Assembly: GCA_019090385.1 (NCBI GenBank)
Contig: JAHRWB010000014.1
Span: 1 to 39,274 of the forward strand
DNA from: Pseudomonadales bacterium
Lineage (GTDB): Bacteria; Pseudomonadota; Gammaproteobacteria; Pseudomonadales; Azotimanducaceae
Length of the DNA stretch: 39,274 nt
Direction: 5' to 3'
Positions 26,060 through 35,168 of the stretch are shown piece by piece. Positions within the stretch are counted from its first letter, which is position 1. Each line of letters begins with the position of its first letter. A model generated the notes under the pieces. That model did not search any database and was not told where the DNA came from. It saw only the letters and a list, made by a program, of their open reading frames with translations. The translations under genes were made by a program, and so were the position numbers.

Positions 26060-26086
26060 AGCAACCACAGCAACCACAGCAACCAC
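26060..26086. repeat. 9-bp tandem repeat, three perfect copies
   Basis: AGCAACCAC three times in a row, ending just before the cupin stop codon. It is separate in sequence from the 20-bp repeat next to it. Slipped-strand origin is likely. Confidence 0.9.
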
Positions 26087-26088
26087 AT

Positions 26089-26523
26089 TTACTGATTTTT
26101 AGCAGACGCCTCTTTCATGCGTTGCATTTCTTCCCACCCCGAATAGCTAATCAGTCCGTCTTTGTTATAAAACACTATGGGGCCATCACAAATAAAGAGG
26201 TATTCAGTATCTTCCAGGGCTGTGGTCGCATCATGAAGTACACCATTTGGTTCGTAATCATAATCTCCAGCCTCCAGGGTACCCTCCCGCACCTGGAGTT
26301 TACCCTTTAAAATATATGTGTGAGCTGCGGCAAGATGTTTATGGGGTGCCGCGACATAACCCTTTTTCCAACGAAACAGTGCTGCCCAACGCCCCGATTC
26401 CGGCCCCGTCCAAAGCACTTTAATCCATGCCTTGCCCTGTTCAGACTCAATCCATGGGTCTGAGGCCCGCACAATAATATCAGCTAACTGATCATTTATG
26501 GGGGTAATATCCTGTAATGCCAT
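26089..26523 (-). CDS. Cupin-domain protein, 2,4'-dihydroxyacetophenone dioxygenase-like
   Basis: 144 residues, single cupin fold with the likely metal ligands in APHKHLAAAHTYILKG (His61, His63, His68) and His97 (GVLHDAT). The layout fits the ChrR-cupin / 2,4'-dihydroxyacetophenone dioxygenase family, which cleaves C-C bonds next to an aromatic ketone; that assignment is by resemblance. It sits 17 bases after the acyl-CoA ligase gene on the same strand, so it belongs to the same operon. Confidence 0.8.
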   Translation of the reverse strand: MALQDITPINDQLADIIVRASDPWIESEQGKAWIKVLWTGPESGRWAALFRWKKGYVAAPHKHLAAAHTYILKGKLQVREGTLEAGDYDYEPNGVLHDATTALEDTEYLFICDGPIVFYNKDGLISYSGWEEMQRMKEASAKNQ

Positions 26524-26539
26524 AACTATTCTCCAGTCG

Positions 26540-28084
26540 TTAGATAGACGCCTCGAGTGGAAATTGTTCCCTCAAGACACGCTTCAATATTTTACCACTA
26601 GGATTCCTTGGTATTTCATTGATAAATACGGCAGCCTTTGGCTGTTTAAAACCCGCCAACTTACCCAGGCAATAATTTAGCACATCTGCCTCGGTCAGAT
26701 CGTCATTTGCCCTGACTATAATAGCTAATGGTGATTCACCCCACTTGGCACTTTGCTGGCCAATAATTGCCACATCGATGATATCCGGGTGCGAAATCAA
26801 TACACCTTCTATTTCCGCCGGATATACGTTTTCACCACCGGAGATGATCATATCTTTCATCCGATCCTGGATTGAAACAAACCCCTCATCGTCCATGGTG
26901 GCTATGTCACCCGTACGCAACCATCCGTCAACCAGCGTCTCTGCCGTCGCTTCGGGACGGTTCCAGTATTCTCTCATGATATGCGCACCCTGCACCCAGA
27001 CTTCACCAGCCACACCCCGGGTACATTCCTGGCCAGTTTCGTCAGCTATCTTCACATTGGTATGAAAGAAGGCTCGGCCGGTAGACCCTGGTTTACGAAT
27101 GGCATTATCCGCATCCATCAAACAAGCAGGACCACAGGTTTCCGTTAAACCGTATACCTGCAACAAACCTATACCCAGGTCGTTATACTGCTCCGTAAGA
27201 GAAACCGGCACTGGTGCTGCCCCCGTCATTATCCAGCGTAAAGAAGAATAATCGTACTGTTCAAACGGAATCTGCAGCATGAAATTAAGCATTGCAGGGA
27301 CAGCCAACCCGGTGGTGATCTTTTCTTCCTGAATCAGTTCCCAAGCACGTTTAGGATCAAAGCTACGCATTACCACGCTGGTTGAACCTCGCCATACGTT
27401 AACCGCAAGAGGTGAAAGCGCGCCCACATGAAACATCGGCAAACAAGCCAGGTAGCGATCTTGCTCCTGATGTTCGGCGGTTATACCCATCGTTATCACC
27501 GCCCATATTGCAGTGTTATGGGTATGCACAACGCCTTTCGGCAATCCGGTGGTGCCCGATGTATACATGATATAAAGCATATCGTCCTCCGCAGCCGGGC
27601 ATTCAGGTTCTGATTTGGACCCGGCATCACGAAAGACCTGGTAATGCGTCGAAAAATACGCCATACCCTCAGTACCTTCAACTTGTAACCACTGTTTGAT
27701 ATCAGTTTTATCACCACGGCTATGTAATTCTGTCACTGTTTGTAAAAACTCTTCGCCAAATATCAGTCGCGCTGTGCCACTGTCTTTGAGAATAAACTCA
27801 AGCTCATCTGCCACCAGTCGCCAGTTAAGAGGCACTACTACAGCACCGACCTTAGCCAAGGCAAAATAAGCTTCCATAAATTCGCTCGAATTCATCAGTA
27901 ACAACCCAACCCGCTCACCTTTGACAATGCCATCATCCACGAACGCGTTCGCCAATCGATTACAACGCTCATTGAGTGCGCTGTAAGTGAGCCGCAAGTT
28001 GCTTTCGCTATCAACATATGCTTCCAGATCAGGCGTAAGAAAAGCCCGCTTGGTTAGGAACAAACCCAGATTTTTTTGCATCAT
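26540..28084 (-). CDS. Acyl-CoA synthetase (AMP-forming, long/medium-chain type)
   Basis: 514 residues. It activates a carboxylic acid to an acyl-AMP and then an acyl-CoA. YTSGTTGLPKG is at 174-184 (P-loop), YGLTETCG at 311-318, and the adenine/hinge region GWLRTGDIATMDDEG followed by DRMKDMIISGGENVYPAEIE at about 387-426. The catalytic Lys is at 498 (NPSGKILKR). Two adjacent ATGs compete (28084 and 28081); GAGGG lies just before them and slightly favours the second. The substrate is not predictable, but neighbouring genes suggest an aromatic, alicyclic or branched acid. Confidence 0.93.
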   Translation of the reverse strand: MMQKNLGLFLTKRAFLTPDLEAYVDSESNLRLTYSALNERCNRLANAFVDDGIVKGERVGLLLMNSSEFMEAYFALAKVGAVVVPLNWRLVADELEFILKDSGTARLIFGEEFLQTVTELHSRGDKTDIKQWLQVEGTEGMAYFSTHYQVFRDAGSKSEPECPAAEDDMLYIMYTSGTTGLPKGVVHTHNTAIWAVITMGITAEHQEQDRYLACLPMFHVGALSPLAVNVWRGSTSVVMRSFDPKRAWELIQEEKITTGLAVPAMLNFMLQIPFEQYDYSSLRWIMTGAAPVPVSLTEQYNDLGIGLLQVYGLTETCGPACLMDADNAIRKPGSTGRAFFHTNVKIADETGQECTRGVAGEVWVQGAHIMREYWNRPEATAETLVDGWLRTGDIATMDDEGFVSIQDRMKDMIISGGENVYPAEIEGVLISHPDIIDVAIIGQQSAKWGESPLAIIVRANDDLTEADVLNYCLGKLAGFKQPKAAVFINEIPRNPSGKILKRVLREQFPLEASI

Positions 28085-28175
28085 ACCCTCATAAAAACAG
28101 TTAGTAGTACATGATTGGACAATAACATAATTCGACGATAACTTAGCCTAACTCTAGTGCGATAAAGCCCACGAC

Positions 28176-28194
28176 TAGCTCAGGCTCAGGCTTA
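28176..28194. repeat. CCTGAGC motif repeat, inverted copy of the 26.0-kb repeat
   Basis: Right after the CoA-transferase stop the minus strand reads AAGCCTGAGCCTGAGCTA. It shares CCTGAGCTA with the last unit of the repeat at 26026-26034, in opposite orientation, so related sequences flank the ligase and cupin genes. Confidence 0.55.
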
Positions 28195-29421
28195 TGCCGA
28201 TGTATCTGGCACAGCCTCAGCAATCAGTACACCCTGCTGCTCTAGTTCAGCTATTTGCAATGCTGTATAAGACAAAACATCGGTTAGCACCTCCCGGTTA
28301 TGCTCACCCAAAAATGGCGCCTGCAACTCCAGGTCATTATCGTATTCTGAAAACCGCAAAGGCATACCCGGAACCTGGAAAGTCCCAAATTCGCGTTCCG
28401 TAACTGTACGTACGGTACCTCTCTCAATGAGATGCGGATGCGCCATCGCTTCTTTTAGAGACAGTACCGGTGCTACGGGCACCCGAGCCTCTTCAAGTAT
28501 TTCAATAACCTGTTGGTCATTGTCAAAGCTGGCAATCCAATTCTCTATTATCTCTGCCAGTACAAGCCGGTTTTTCGAGCGATCATTAATTTTTTTGAAA
28601 CGCTGATCTGACATGAGTTCAAGTTGCCCCATAGCCTTGCAAAGGGACTCCCAGCGATCCAGTACAGCAATGATTATCAGATAACCATCATTGCTCTTAA
28701 ACGCGCCCAGGGGCGCCAGCCCCTTACTGTGTGAGCCACTTCTGGAAGGCGAAATCCGGCCCTCACTGGCACTGACAGTAGCAACAGCCGATTCGTGACA
28801 ATAAAAATAACTATCGAGCAAAGAAATATCCAGGTGCTGTCCGGGCCCTCCCATGGCTCGATGAAACAGCGCCGCGTTGATTGCAGCTACGCCCTGCACG
28901 CCTGTCATCACGTCACCCATAGCCAGGGCAGGCAGTGTTGGCGGGCCATCTTCTTCGCCAATCAGATCAGTCACGCCTGCAAAGGCCTGACCGATAAAAT
29001 CATAGCCGGGCCGCAAAGCGAGCGGGCCGGTCTGGCCGAATGTCGAAATAGAACACATAATCAATTGTGGATTAATTTTATGAACTGTCTCCCAGTCCAA
29101 GCCCATTCGAGCAATAACTGTAGGTGCAAAATTTTCTACCAGCACGTCCATGTGTGGAATCAGGTCGAGTAATAATTGGCGGCCTTGATCTGTCTTTACA
29201 TCCACACACAAGCTCTTCTTGCCACGATTCTGGGTCAAGAAATAACCAGCCCGCCCGCCCTTCATAAAACCCACGTTGCGAATCTGATCGCCCCAGGGAG
29301 CCAGCTCAACCTTGACCACCTCAGCCCCCATTTCTGCCATCATTCGTGTGGTCGTCGGCCCGGCTACGTGTTGCGTGAAATCCAAAACCCGCACACCGTC
29401 AAGTACATGTTTAGCATTCAT
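28192..29421 (-). CDS. CaiB/BaiF family CoA transferase
   Basis: 409 residues from the ATG at 29421 (AAGGGG 9 bases upstream); nine codons before it are excluded. It is a family III CoA transferase: VLDFTQHVAGPTTTRMMAEM, GAEVVKVE, the central VENFAP...GLDWETV, and the catalytic Asp170 in ALAMGDVMTG, equivalent to Asp169 of formyl-CoA transferase. It moves CoA between a donor thioester and an organic acid. It is the first gene of the minus-strand set (CoA transferase, ligase, cupin, amidohydrolase, CMD protein), facing a divergent amidohydrolase gene. Confidence 0.93.
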   Translation of the reverse strand: MNAKHVLDGVRVLDFTQHVAGPTTTRMMAEMGAEVVKVELAPWGDQIRNVGFMKGGRAGYFLTQNRGKKSLCVDVKTDQGRQLLLDLIPHMDVLVENFAPTVIARMGLDWETVHKINPQLIMCSISTFGQTGPLALRPGYDFIGQAFAGVTDLIGEEDGPPTLPALAMGDVMTGVQGVAAINAALFHRAMGGPGQHLDISLLDSYFYCHESAVATVSASEGRISPSRSGSHSKGLAPLGAFKSNDGYLIIIAVLDRWESLCKAMGQLELMSDQRFKKINDRSKNRLVLAEIIENWIASFDNDQQVIEILEEARVPVAPVLSLKEAMAHPHLIERGTVRTVTEREFGTFQVPGMPLRFSEYDNDLELQAPFLGEHNREVLTDVLSYTALQIAELEQQGVLIAEAVPDTSA

Positions 29422-29435
29422 AATATAGCCCCTTA

Positions 29436-29515
29436 TCTTAAGGTTCATTTAGGTTATACCGATGACTTCAGCAATTCTTAAGGTTCATTTAGGTTATACC
29501 GATGACTTCAGCAAT
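29436..29515. repeat. Perfect 40-bp tandem duplication in a divergent promoter region
   Basis: 29436-29475 is repeated without a mismatch at 29476-29515. Each copy contains GGTTATACC. It lies between the divergent CoA-transferase and D-aminoacylase-like genes, in a 322-base gap, and starts 14 bases from the CoA-transferase start. So it may double a regulator site or move a promoter. No other gene is seen in this gap. Confidence 0.97.
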
Positions 29516-29743
29516 ATCGGCAAGTGCACACGAACAACCAGGCCAACACCACCCAGCTTGATCAAATCGACGCCTGAAAAAATCCGACCTATCTCTGTAA
29601 TTGATGCTGGCAATACTTATGTAGCGCAAAAAACCCATGGAATGCAAGAAGTAAATAGGTACAATCCGAAGCTCAGATAAATAATCAGTTAAGACTAATT
29701 GGACACTACCGGCGCTTGGACAGGCAACTTCAGGAGAAAAATT

Positions 29744-31465
29744 ATGTCGTACGATATCCTAATAAAAAATGGCACTGTGATTGATGGCAGTGGCACAAAT
29801 CGCTATCAAGCGAACATTGGCATTGTTGATGGCAAAATCAAAACCATGGACGCTGAGGCGAACGCTAAAGCAAAAGAGACTATCGATGCCAAGGGACTTA
29901 TCGTTTCACCGGGCTTTATTGATGGTCATACCCATATGGATGCGCAAATATCCTGGGATCCTTTAGGCACTTGTTCAGTGTGGCATGGTATAACCACAGT
30001 GGTCATGGGCAACTGTGGATTTAGCCTTGCGCCTTGTGCGCCGGAAGACAAGCTCTTGGTGATGCGGAATCTGGAGCGCGCAGAAGATATTTCACCTGCA
30101 GCAATGGATGCGGGTATTGATTGGACATGGACGACTTTTCCAGAATACCTCGAAAGTGTCGAAAGACTACCAAAGGGTATCAATTACAGCGCCTATATCG
30201 GTCACTCTGCATTAAGAACCTATGCGATGGGAGAGCGGGCATTCAGCGAAAAAGCTTCGTCTGAAGAAATGCAAACCATGAAAGAAGAACTGGCTGATTC
30301 CATTCGTGCCGGGGCAATAGGATTTTCTACTTCAAGAACACGCAACCACCAACAGCCTGATGGAGGACCTGTGGCAAGCCGTGTTGCTGATTGGAATGAA
30401 GTAAAAGAACTAGTCGGCGTTATGGGGGATTTAGGCGCAGGAATTTTTGAGATTGCCTCTGAAGATGTTGGCAGGAATCCCGAAGCCCAAAAAGAATACC
30501 AAGGGCGTTTAAAAGATCTGGCCTTGGGTACCGGCGTACCGATAACCTATGGAATGTTCAGTAGTATAAGGGCTCCGGAAATCTGGCCACCTTATTTTGA
30601 CTTGCTCAATGAAGTGGCGGAAGCCGGTGGAAAAATGTTTACCCAGGTACATAGCCGACCCATCAATGTGCTGATGTCATTTGAAACCCGCATGCCCTTT
30701 GACGATTTTCCGGTGTGGAAGGAAATGCGCAGTAAACCACTGGCAAAACAAGCTGAAATGATGCGCGACCCGGTATTTCGTGCACATTTAGTTGAAGCTG
30801 CCAATGGTGATGATCCCAATACAACCAAAGCGGTTGGAGCCGAACTACGTCGTCCCAACTACAAATGGCTGATGGTAATGGATACCGTCCAGGGGCCCAA
30901 TAAATCTGTGGCAGAATGGGCTGAAGAACGCGGCCTGGATCCCGTAGATTTAATGATTGAGCTGGCACTGGAAAATGACCTAAAGCTGTTTTTCCGTCAG
31001 CCTGGTTTTAACGAAAACCAAGAACATGTTTTGGAGATGATGAAACATCCTCACTCAGTAGTGACCTTTTCAGATTCTGGTGCGCATGTTTCTCAAATCA
31101 TGGATTCATCGCTGCAAACCCATGTATTGGCCCATTGGGTGCGCGAGGAAGGTGCAATAACTTTAGAAGAAGCCGTACAAATGCTCACCCAACAGCCCGC
31201 CGAGGCATGGGGCTTTGAAGACCGTGGATTACTCAAAGAAGGGCTGGCGGCTGACATCATCATTTTTGATGCCGACAAGGTTACCCCCTTAATGCCCGTG
31301 GCAAAGAATGACCTGCCTGCTGGTGCTCAACGTTTGGTACAAAAAGCGGCGGGCATTAACTTCTCTATAGTCAATGGTGAAGTTCTGATGCGAGACGGCG
31401 AGCATACTGGCACTTATCCCGGCAAATTGTTGCGTGGTCCTCTGGCTGAAGCTGCAACTGGCTAG
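29744..31465 (+). CDS. D-aminoacylase/dihydroorotase-type amidohydrolase
   Basis: 573 residues from the ATG at 29744 (AGGAG 8 bases upstream; the frame before it is not used). It is a metal-dependent amidohydrolase with a composite barrel: SYDILIKNGTVIDGSG, PGFIDGHTHMDAQISWDP (HxH at 62-64), NCGFSLAPC, then the late FSDSGAHV with the catalytic Asp, and the C-terminal strand LKEGLAADIIIFD. It belongs to the N-acyl-D-amino-acid deacylase group, whose members in catabolic clusters often hydrolyse other amides or lactones. It is alone on the plus strand here and ends at a strong terminator. Confidence 0.9.
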   Translation: MSYDILIKNGTVIDGSGTNRYQANIGIVDGKIKTMDAEANAKAKETIDAKGLIVSPGFIDGHTHMDAQISWDPLGTCSVWHGITTVVMGNCGFSLAPCAPEDKLLVMRNLERAEDISPAAMDAGIDWTWTTFPEYLESVERLPKGINYSAYIGHSALRTYAMGERAFSEKASSEEMQTMKEELADSIRAGAIGFSTSRTRNHQQPDGGPVASRVADWNEVKELVGVMGDLGAGIFEIASEDVGRNPEAQKEYQGRLKDLALGTGVPITYGMFSSIRAPEIWPPYFDLLNEVAEAGGKMFTQVHSRPINVLMSFETRMPFDDFPVWKEMRSKPLAKQAEMMRDPVFRAHLVEAANGDDPNTTKAVGAELRRPNYKWLMVMDTVQGPNKSVAEWAEERGLDPVDLMIELALENDLKLFFRQPGFNENQEHVLEMMKHPHSVVTFSDSGAHVSQIMDSSLQTHVLAHWVREEGAITLEEAVQMLTQQPAEAWGFEDRGLLKEGLAADIIIFDADKVTPLMPVAKNDLPAGAQRLVQKAAGINFSIVNGEVLMRDGEHTGTYPGKLLRGPLAEAATG

Positions 31466-31504
31466 CTTTAAAGGATCAGTTTTCTTTTTTGCGAGTGTCA
31501 ATTT

Positions 31505-31535
31505 AAAAAAGCCCACGATAACGTGGGCTTTTTTT
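31505..31535. terminator. Bidirectional intrinsic terminator
   Basis: A 7-bp stem GCCCACG/CGTGGGC with loop ATAA, an A6 tract before and T7 after. It lies between the convergent amidohydrolase and LLM oxidoreductase genes and touches the stop of the latter. Confidence 0.9.
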
Positions 31536-31536
31536 A

Positions 31537-32541
31537 TCAAAATTTATTTATCAAATTTTTAGCACAGGCTTCCAGATAATGCACTTCACTGCCAATAGGT
31601 AATACAGGGTGAGGCAATACCATGGACACAGGCAATCCCAGATCAAGCACTTTTTGTAGTTGCCCCGCGATAGCGTCCCAATCCCCATGTAAAGCAAAAG
31701 CATCAGCTGCAGCATCATCCAAAAAATCTACCACCCTGCCAGCATGCTCTGGATCCCGGTGGTGATGGAAGTCCGGGTAAGCCTGCTCGCGTAATACATG
31801 TGCATCGGGCCCCGACCATTCTAATCCTGGTGCATCAAACAAGAAGGGGGAATATTCATAATAACCGGCAGCAATGGCTTTTCCGATTAGCTTTGCCTGG
31901 GCTGCATCGGTTGAAAATGCCGTATGAAAAATCAGCGCCAGCTCGATATCTGCAGGATCCCTTCCCGCGGCCCTGGCACCTTCACAGACTGACTGCCATG
32001 CAGATTTAATATTCTGCGGATCACATCCAACACGAATGAAAACGCCATCTGCAATGGCTCCTGCCATTTTAAGCGTTTTTGGCCCTTGCGCCGCCAACCA
32101 TATTGGTACGGGTATCGCATTGTGCAGACTGGCAGGCTTCAACGCTCCTACTTCAATTTCCTGCCCCAACAATAAACGTTTTGTCATAATGGTTGCTGCT
32201 TCCAGGCTTTTTACCGTCGCAGGCACCAGGCCATTAAAGCGAACTGCAGTATCTCCACTACCAATACCCATGTGAATTCTACCAGGTGCCATATTAGCCA
32301 CTGTCGCGATGGATCCCGCCAGTACGGCAGGATGACGAACGACCGGATTATCCAGCAATGGTCCTAAATGAATGCGCTGTGTTGCGCGTGCGGCCAAAGC
32401 CAACGATACATAAGGATCAGGCACCTTTAAGGGATTACAGGGCAGCAAACCCATATGCCAACCCAACGCTTCCGCCTCGACTGCGCTATCAGCAAATGCA
32501 TCAGGGCTACTCATGTCCAATCGATTAATCGCAAATTTCAT
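31537..32541 (-). CDS. LLM-class flavin-dependent oxidoreductase
   Basis: 334 residues, a luciferase-like (beta/alpha)8 flavin monooxygenase or reductase using FMN or F420. Diagnostic parts are the N-terminal strand MKFAINRLDM, PYVSLALAARATQRIHLGPL, PVVRHPAVLAGSIATVANMA followed by PGRIHMGIGSGDTAVRF, VPIWLAAQGPKTLKMAGAIADGV, and the C-terminal DWDAIAGQLQKVLDLG. It resembles the F420-type (methylenetetrahydromethanopterin-reductase-like) branch, but the cofactor cannot be fixed by eye. It is the last gene of the second minus-strand catabolic set. Confidence 0.88.
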   Translation of the reverse strand: MKFAINRLDMSSPDAFADSAVEAEALGWHMGLLPCNPLKVPDPYVSLALAARATQRIHLGPLLDNPVVRHPAVLAGSIATVANMAPGRIHMGIGSGDTAVRFNGLVPATVKSLEAATIMTKRLLLGQEIEVGALKPASLHNAIPVPIWLAAQGPKTLKMAGAIADGVFIRVGCDPQNIKSAWQSVCEGARAAGRDPADIELALIFHTAFSTDAAQAKLIGKAIAAGYYEYSPFLFDAPGLEWSGPDAHVLREQAYPDFHHHRDPEHAGRVVDFLDDAAADAFALHGDWDAIAGQLQKVLDLGLPVSMVLPHPVLPIGSEVHYLEACAKNLINKF

Positions 32542-32606
32542 ATCTATTCGAACCTTACTTCGTAACTATTAACCAGCCGGATTACCCAGCCTTTCTCATT
32601 TGGATG

Positions 32607-35123
32607 CTAACTTACACTAACCACACCGGCCTCACAAAGGCGTTGAATCTCTTCATCTTTCATCCCGAGAATTTCCCGCAGATGCCGTGCAGTATCAGCA
32701 CCTATACAGGGTGCTGGAAATCGCACACCATTATTTCTGTTTTTGAGCCGCCAGGGAATGCCTGTATGTGCCCGAGCACCGACTTCCGGATGATCAAGAT
32801 ATTCGATAAAATCCCGCTCCTTCATATGAGGATCTTCCACTACATCGCGACAGGTCAAAGTGGGAAATGCAGCGATGCCGTGCGCTTGCAGTTCCGAAGT
32901 TAATTCCCAACGGTCTTTATCCACTACCCACGCACCCAGAATCTGCTCTAACACATCTTCATTTTGCTTGCGTGCAGACACGCTTAGAAAGCGGCTGTCC
33001 CTGGCCAACTCTGAATCAATCATTTGCGCCATGATCTGCCATTGAGCATCATTCTGACAGGCAATAGCTATCCATGAATTACGCATTTTCTCATCGTCTG
33101 AACCTTTGTTTTGACAGCGAAAGACACCATGGGGTGACATTTTTATACTACGATTCCCCATACGTTTAGGCTGGGTACCATTAAACGCATATTGCATCCA
33201 GGCTTCCATATTTAGCACACCTGTAGCTTCCCAAAGCGAAACATCCAGATGATCACCCAAGCCAGTTTCTGACCGACGCTGCAGTGCTGCCACCACGGCC
33301 CAGGCGGCCGTAATGCCTGCGGTTGGATCCGGCATCGACAAACCAATTTCTTCCGCGTCACCACCCACATAACCGGTTGTAACCGCCAAGCCAGTCAGCG
33401 GTGGTATGGCGGGGCCATAACCCATATATCCTCGATAAGGCCCGGTTTGACCATAGCCACTGATACTGGCGACGATTATACCCGGATTGATTTGCTTGAG
33501 TTTCTCATAAGATAAACCCAGACGCTCCATCACACCCGTGGCGAAGTTTTGCACCAGTATGTCGCTTTGCTTGACCAAGCCTTTAACAATTTCAATCCCT
33601 TCCGAAGTCGATAGATCTACGGCCAGACTTGATTTACCCTGATTCCATTGGTTGAACATGCCTGAACAATTTAAGCCACCTTCCATACCTTTCGGCGTCA
33701 CAGGCAGCCTGCGATATAAATCAGGTCTTACCTCGGACTCTATGCGGATTACTTCTGCACCAAGATGAGACAAGTTCATGGTACAAAACGGACCCGCCCA
33801 GGCCCAGGTCATATCAAGTACACGCACACCTTGTAGAGGCAGTTTCGCCTCACCCACCGAGCTTTGGGGCGCAGATGTTTCGGTTAACTGTTGCCATATC
33901 TCGTCAGTATGCTCTCCTAAGTAGGGAGCTGGTCGATGTATGGGATCACGCCCTGCATTGCCTAGTACCGACGCAGCCAGGTAGGCAGCTTTAGGACGCA
34001 CTGACCCAGCTCCCTCATGGGCTGGCCATGTCGGAAGTTCTGTAAAAAAACTTCTAGATTGAAGATGTTCATTGTCCGCCAACTGCGCCATCTCCATAAC
34101 CGGTGCTACGCAAATTCGATGTTCCTGTGCAGCATGATATAAATCCAGAGCATCCCATTGCGCAACAAATTCCTGAACAAAGTTATGTACCAGGTCCTGA
34201 TTATCTGCTCGCCCGGCATGGGTATCGAACAACTCTATTTCTGTCCACTCTGGATTGCCCATAAATGCAACCAGCCTTCGCCATTGATCTTCCTCTACAC
34301 ATACGATAAAAACAGCCGCATCCCTGGCTTGAAAAATACCCCAAGGAATTAGACTGCGTTGATGAAAGCGTGCAAAAACTTCTTGCCGGTAACTGTAAGC
34401 CGGCACGCCCATCTCCAATACCGAAGCGACATACTCCTGAATAGAAAGGTCAATATACTCACCACAACCGCTTGAATTTACATCCCTTAAAGTCGCCAAC
34501 GCGGCCATAGCACCGGATATGCCGGCCATCAAGGCACATTGGTCACCAAATACTTTTAGCGGGGCCAACTCAGGATCGGTATGCGTACCCGGACATAGAT
34601 TAGCCCAGCCCCCAGCGTTGGTCAGTATTAGTTCCGATGCAACATAATCTGCGTAAGGACCTGTGCGACCAAATGGTGTAATGGATAAAACAACCAAGGC
34701 CGGATGCTCAGACTCCAGAGTAGCCGGGTCGACTCTCCACAATTGCACCTGATCGTTAGGCAAGTCATGCACCAGAATATCAGCCCAGGACAACAATGAT
34801 TGTATTTCTGCTGCTTGCTTGACCGATAGCTCATGCGACATAACCCCGGACTCGGCCTGCTGCTCTGCTGCGTCACCATCCTCACTTGGGCTAAGACAAA
34901 TACTCCTCTTATTTACGTTGAGAGCAAGGAATAATCCACTTTGCTCCAGGTCAACTTTATCTTTCGGAAACGGTCCCCAATTGCGCAGGCTTTGACCATG
35001 TTTCGATTCTACCTTTACTACATCGGCACCCTGGTCGCCAAGTAATTTCGCAGCATAAGCAGTGGCTACGCCAAGACCCAACTCGAGTACGCGAACCGAT
35101 TTATTATTGGCATTCACAGACAA
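32607..35123 (-). CDS. Fused tandem CaiB/BaiF CoA transferase
   Basis: 838 residues: two family III CoA-transferase domains in one chain. Domain 1 (about 8-405) has RVLELGLGVATAYAAKLLGD, a probable catalytic Asp194 (VFGDQCALMAG) and an odd Glu/Gln/Ser-rich insert at about 78-105. Domain 2 (about 428-838) has LPLQGVRVLDMTWAWAGPFC, VQNFATGVMERLGL and catalytic Asp599 (SMPDPTAGI). Single-domain members work as interlocked dimers, so this fusion probably folds as an internal pseudo-dimer. It follows the flavin monooxygenase gene after 45 bases. Both catalytic Asp residues seem kept. Confidence 0.92.
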   Translation of the reverse strand: MSVNANNKSVRVLELGLGVATAYAAKLLGDQGADVVKVESKHGQSLRNWGPFPKDKVDLEQSGLFLALNVNKRSICLSPSEDGDAAEQQAESGVMSHELSVKQAAEIQSLLSWADILVHDLPNDQVQLWRVDPATLESEHPALVVLSITPFGRTGPYADYVASELILTNAGGWANLCPGTHTDPELAPLKVFGDQCALMAGISGAMAALATLRDVNSSGCGEYIDLSIQEYVASVLEMGVPAYSYRQEVFARFHQRSLIPWGIFQARDAAVFIVCVEEDQWRRLVAFMGNPEWTEIELFDTHAGRADNQDLVHNFVQEFVAQWDALDLYHAAQEHRICVAPVMEMAQLADNEHLQSRSFFTELPTWPAHEGAGSVRPKAAYLAASVLGNAGRDPIHRPAPYLGEHTDEIWQQLTETSAPQSSVGEAKLPLQGVRVLDMTWAWAGPFCTMNLSHLGAEVIRIESEVRPDLYRRLPVTPKGMEGGLNCSGMFNQWNQGKSSLAVDLSTSEGIEIVKGLVKQSDILVQNFATGVMERLGLSYEKLKQINPGIIVASISGYGQTGPYRGYMGYGPAIPPLTGLAVTTGYVGGDAEEIGLSMPDPTAGITAAWAVVAALQRRSETGLGDHLDVSLWEATGVLNMEAWMQYAFNGTQPKRMGNRSIKMSPHGVFRCQNKGSDDEKMRNSWIAIACQNDAQWQIMAQMIDSELARDSRFLSVSARKQNEDVLEQILGAWVVDKDRWELTSELQAHGIAAFPTLTCRDVVEDPHMKERDFIEYLDHPEVGARAHTGIPWRLKNRNNGVRFPAPCIGADTARHLREILGMKDEEIQRLCEAGVVSVS

Positions 35124-35168
35124 GACTCAATCTCCTTATATTTTTCTTAACTAAATACGAAATCATGT

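Noticed and set aside
25940-26090. CRISPR array
   Set aside because: The units are directly abutting 20-bp and 9-bp repeats without unique spacers, and no cas gene is present.
27428-27717. Short ORFs on both strands within the acyl-CoA ligase gene
   Set aside because: Inside a well-supported coding sequence and without motifs.
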